From Candidatus Janibacter merdipullorum (GTDB taxonomy: Bacteria; Actinomycetota; Actinomycetes; Actinomycetales; Dermatophilaceae), in assembly GCA_019116945.1 (NCBI GenBank), contig DXAR01000119.1, positions 1-39,086 of the forward strand: DNA of 39,086 bases. Direction: 5' to 3'. How positions within the stretch are numbered: the stretch's first letter is position 1; the number at the start of each line of letters is the position of its first letter. The position numbers and the translations under genes were made by a program. The notes beneath the pieces are model-generated. The model made no database searches. It was not told where the DNA came from and saw only the letters and a list, made by a program, of their open reading frames with translations. Below are positions 38,577 through 39,086 of the stretch, one piece after another.

Positions 38577-39086
38577 TCAGATGGAGTTCGGGTCCTCGAC
38601 GGCGAAGGTGTCGCACCGCGAGACCGAGTCGGCCCCCATGCCGCGGAGGAGCCAGGCCTGACGCGCCTCGGCGGACCCGTGCGTCCACCCCTCGGGGTCG
38701 ACGCCACCCCCGGACTTCTTCTGGATCTCGTCATCACCCACGGACTTGGCCGCTCCCATGGCGTTGGTGACGTCCTCCTCGCTCACCTCCGTGAGCAGCG
38801 GCTCGCCCTGGGCATCGGTGGTCGTCGTCGCAGCCTTGATCCACATGCCGGCGAAGCAGTCCGCCATGAGCTCGACGCGCACGGCGCCCGAGTCGGCACC
38901 CTTCGGGTCCTTCTGCGACTCCTCGAGGACGCCGTAGACATTCTGGATGTGGTGCCCGTACTCGTGGGCGAGGACGTAGAGCTCGGCGAGGGTCCCGTCC
39001 TCGGCGCCCAGCTGCTGCTCCATGATGTCGAAGAAGTCGGTGTCGATGAAGATCTTCTCGTCGAGGGGGCAGTAGAAGGGGCCGAT
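38577..39086 (-). CDS. Neutral zinc metallopeptidase (YpfJ-like), truncated at right edge of window
   Basis: IGPFYCPLDEKIFIDTDFFDIMEQQLGAEDGTLAELYVLAHEYGHHIQNVYGVL...VELMADCFAGMW; HExxH-like HEYGHH zinc site; frame stays open to the window edge. Confidence 0.93.
   Translation of the reverse strand: MGPFYCPLDEKIFIDTDFFDIMEQQLGAEDGTLAELYVLAHEYGHHIQNVYGVLEESQKDPKGADSGAVRVELMADCFAGMWIKAATTTTDAQGEPLLTEVSEEDVTNAMGAAKSVGDDEIQKKSGGGVDPEGWTHGSAEARQAWLLRGMGADSVSRCDTFAVEDPNSI

Overview
The window is 39 kb of high-GC actinobacterial chromosome. Gene content and order suggest Micrococcales, possibly Intrasporangiaceae-like; this is inference, no search was run. It is mostly conserved housekeeping DNA. 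Left to right: a truncated bile-acid:Na+ symporter-family gene (-); MBL-fold hydrolase and GH15 enzyme (-); uvrA, a Rieske-type TAT-lipoprotein, uvrC, rapZ, yvcK, whiA, gap, pgk, tpiA, secG and rbpA (+); the pentose-phosphate cluster tkt-tal-pgi-zwf-opcA-pgl (-); ctaB (+); an ABC ATPase, ABC permease and ctaA (-); a SUF operon sufR-sufB-sufD-Rieske ferredoxin-sufC-sufS-sufU-sufT (+); a Vms1-like release factor 1 (VLRF1) family protein; two tandem paralogous secreted BNR/beta-propeller proteins; and a truncated neutral zinc metallopeptidase (-). I saw no CRISPR array, tRNA, rRNA or transposon. The points most worth a second look are: (i) the duplicated secreted BNR_4-like proteins with a reiterated ~100-aa C-terminal module, the first overlapping the VLRF1 gene by 4 nt; (ii) a possible structured leader in front of the second paralog; (iii) a hand-counted excess of GAAGGGG, especially CGAAGGGG, that is independent of gene orientation but skewed to the + strand; (iv) an AT-rich dyad overlapping the putative sufR promoter, with a possible leaderless start.
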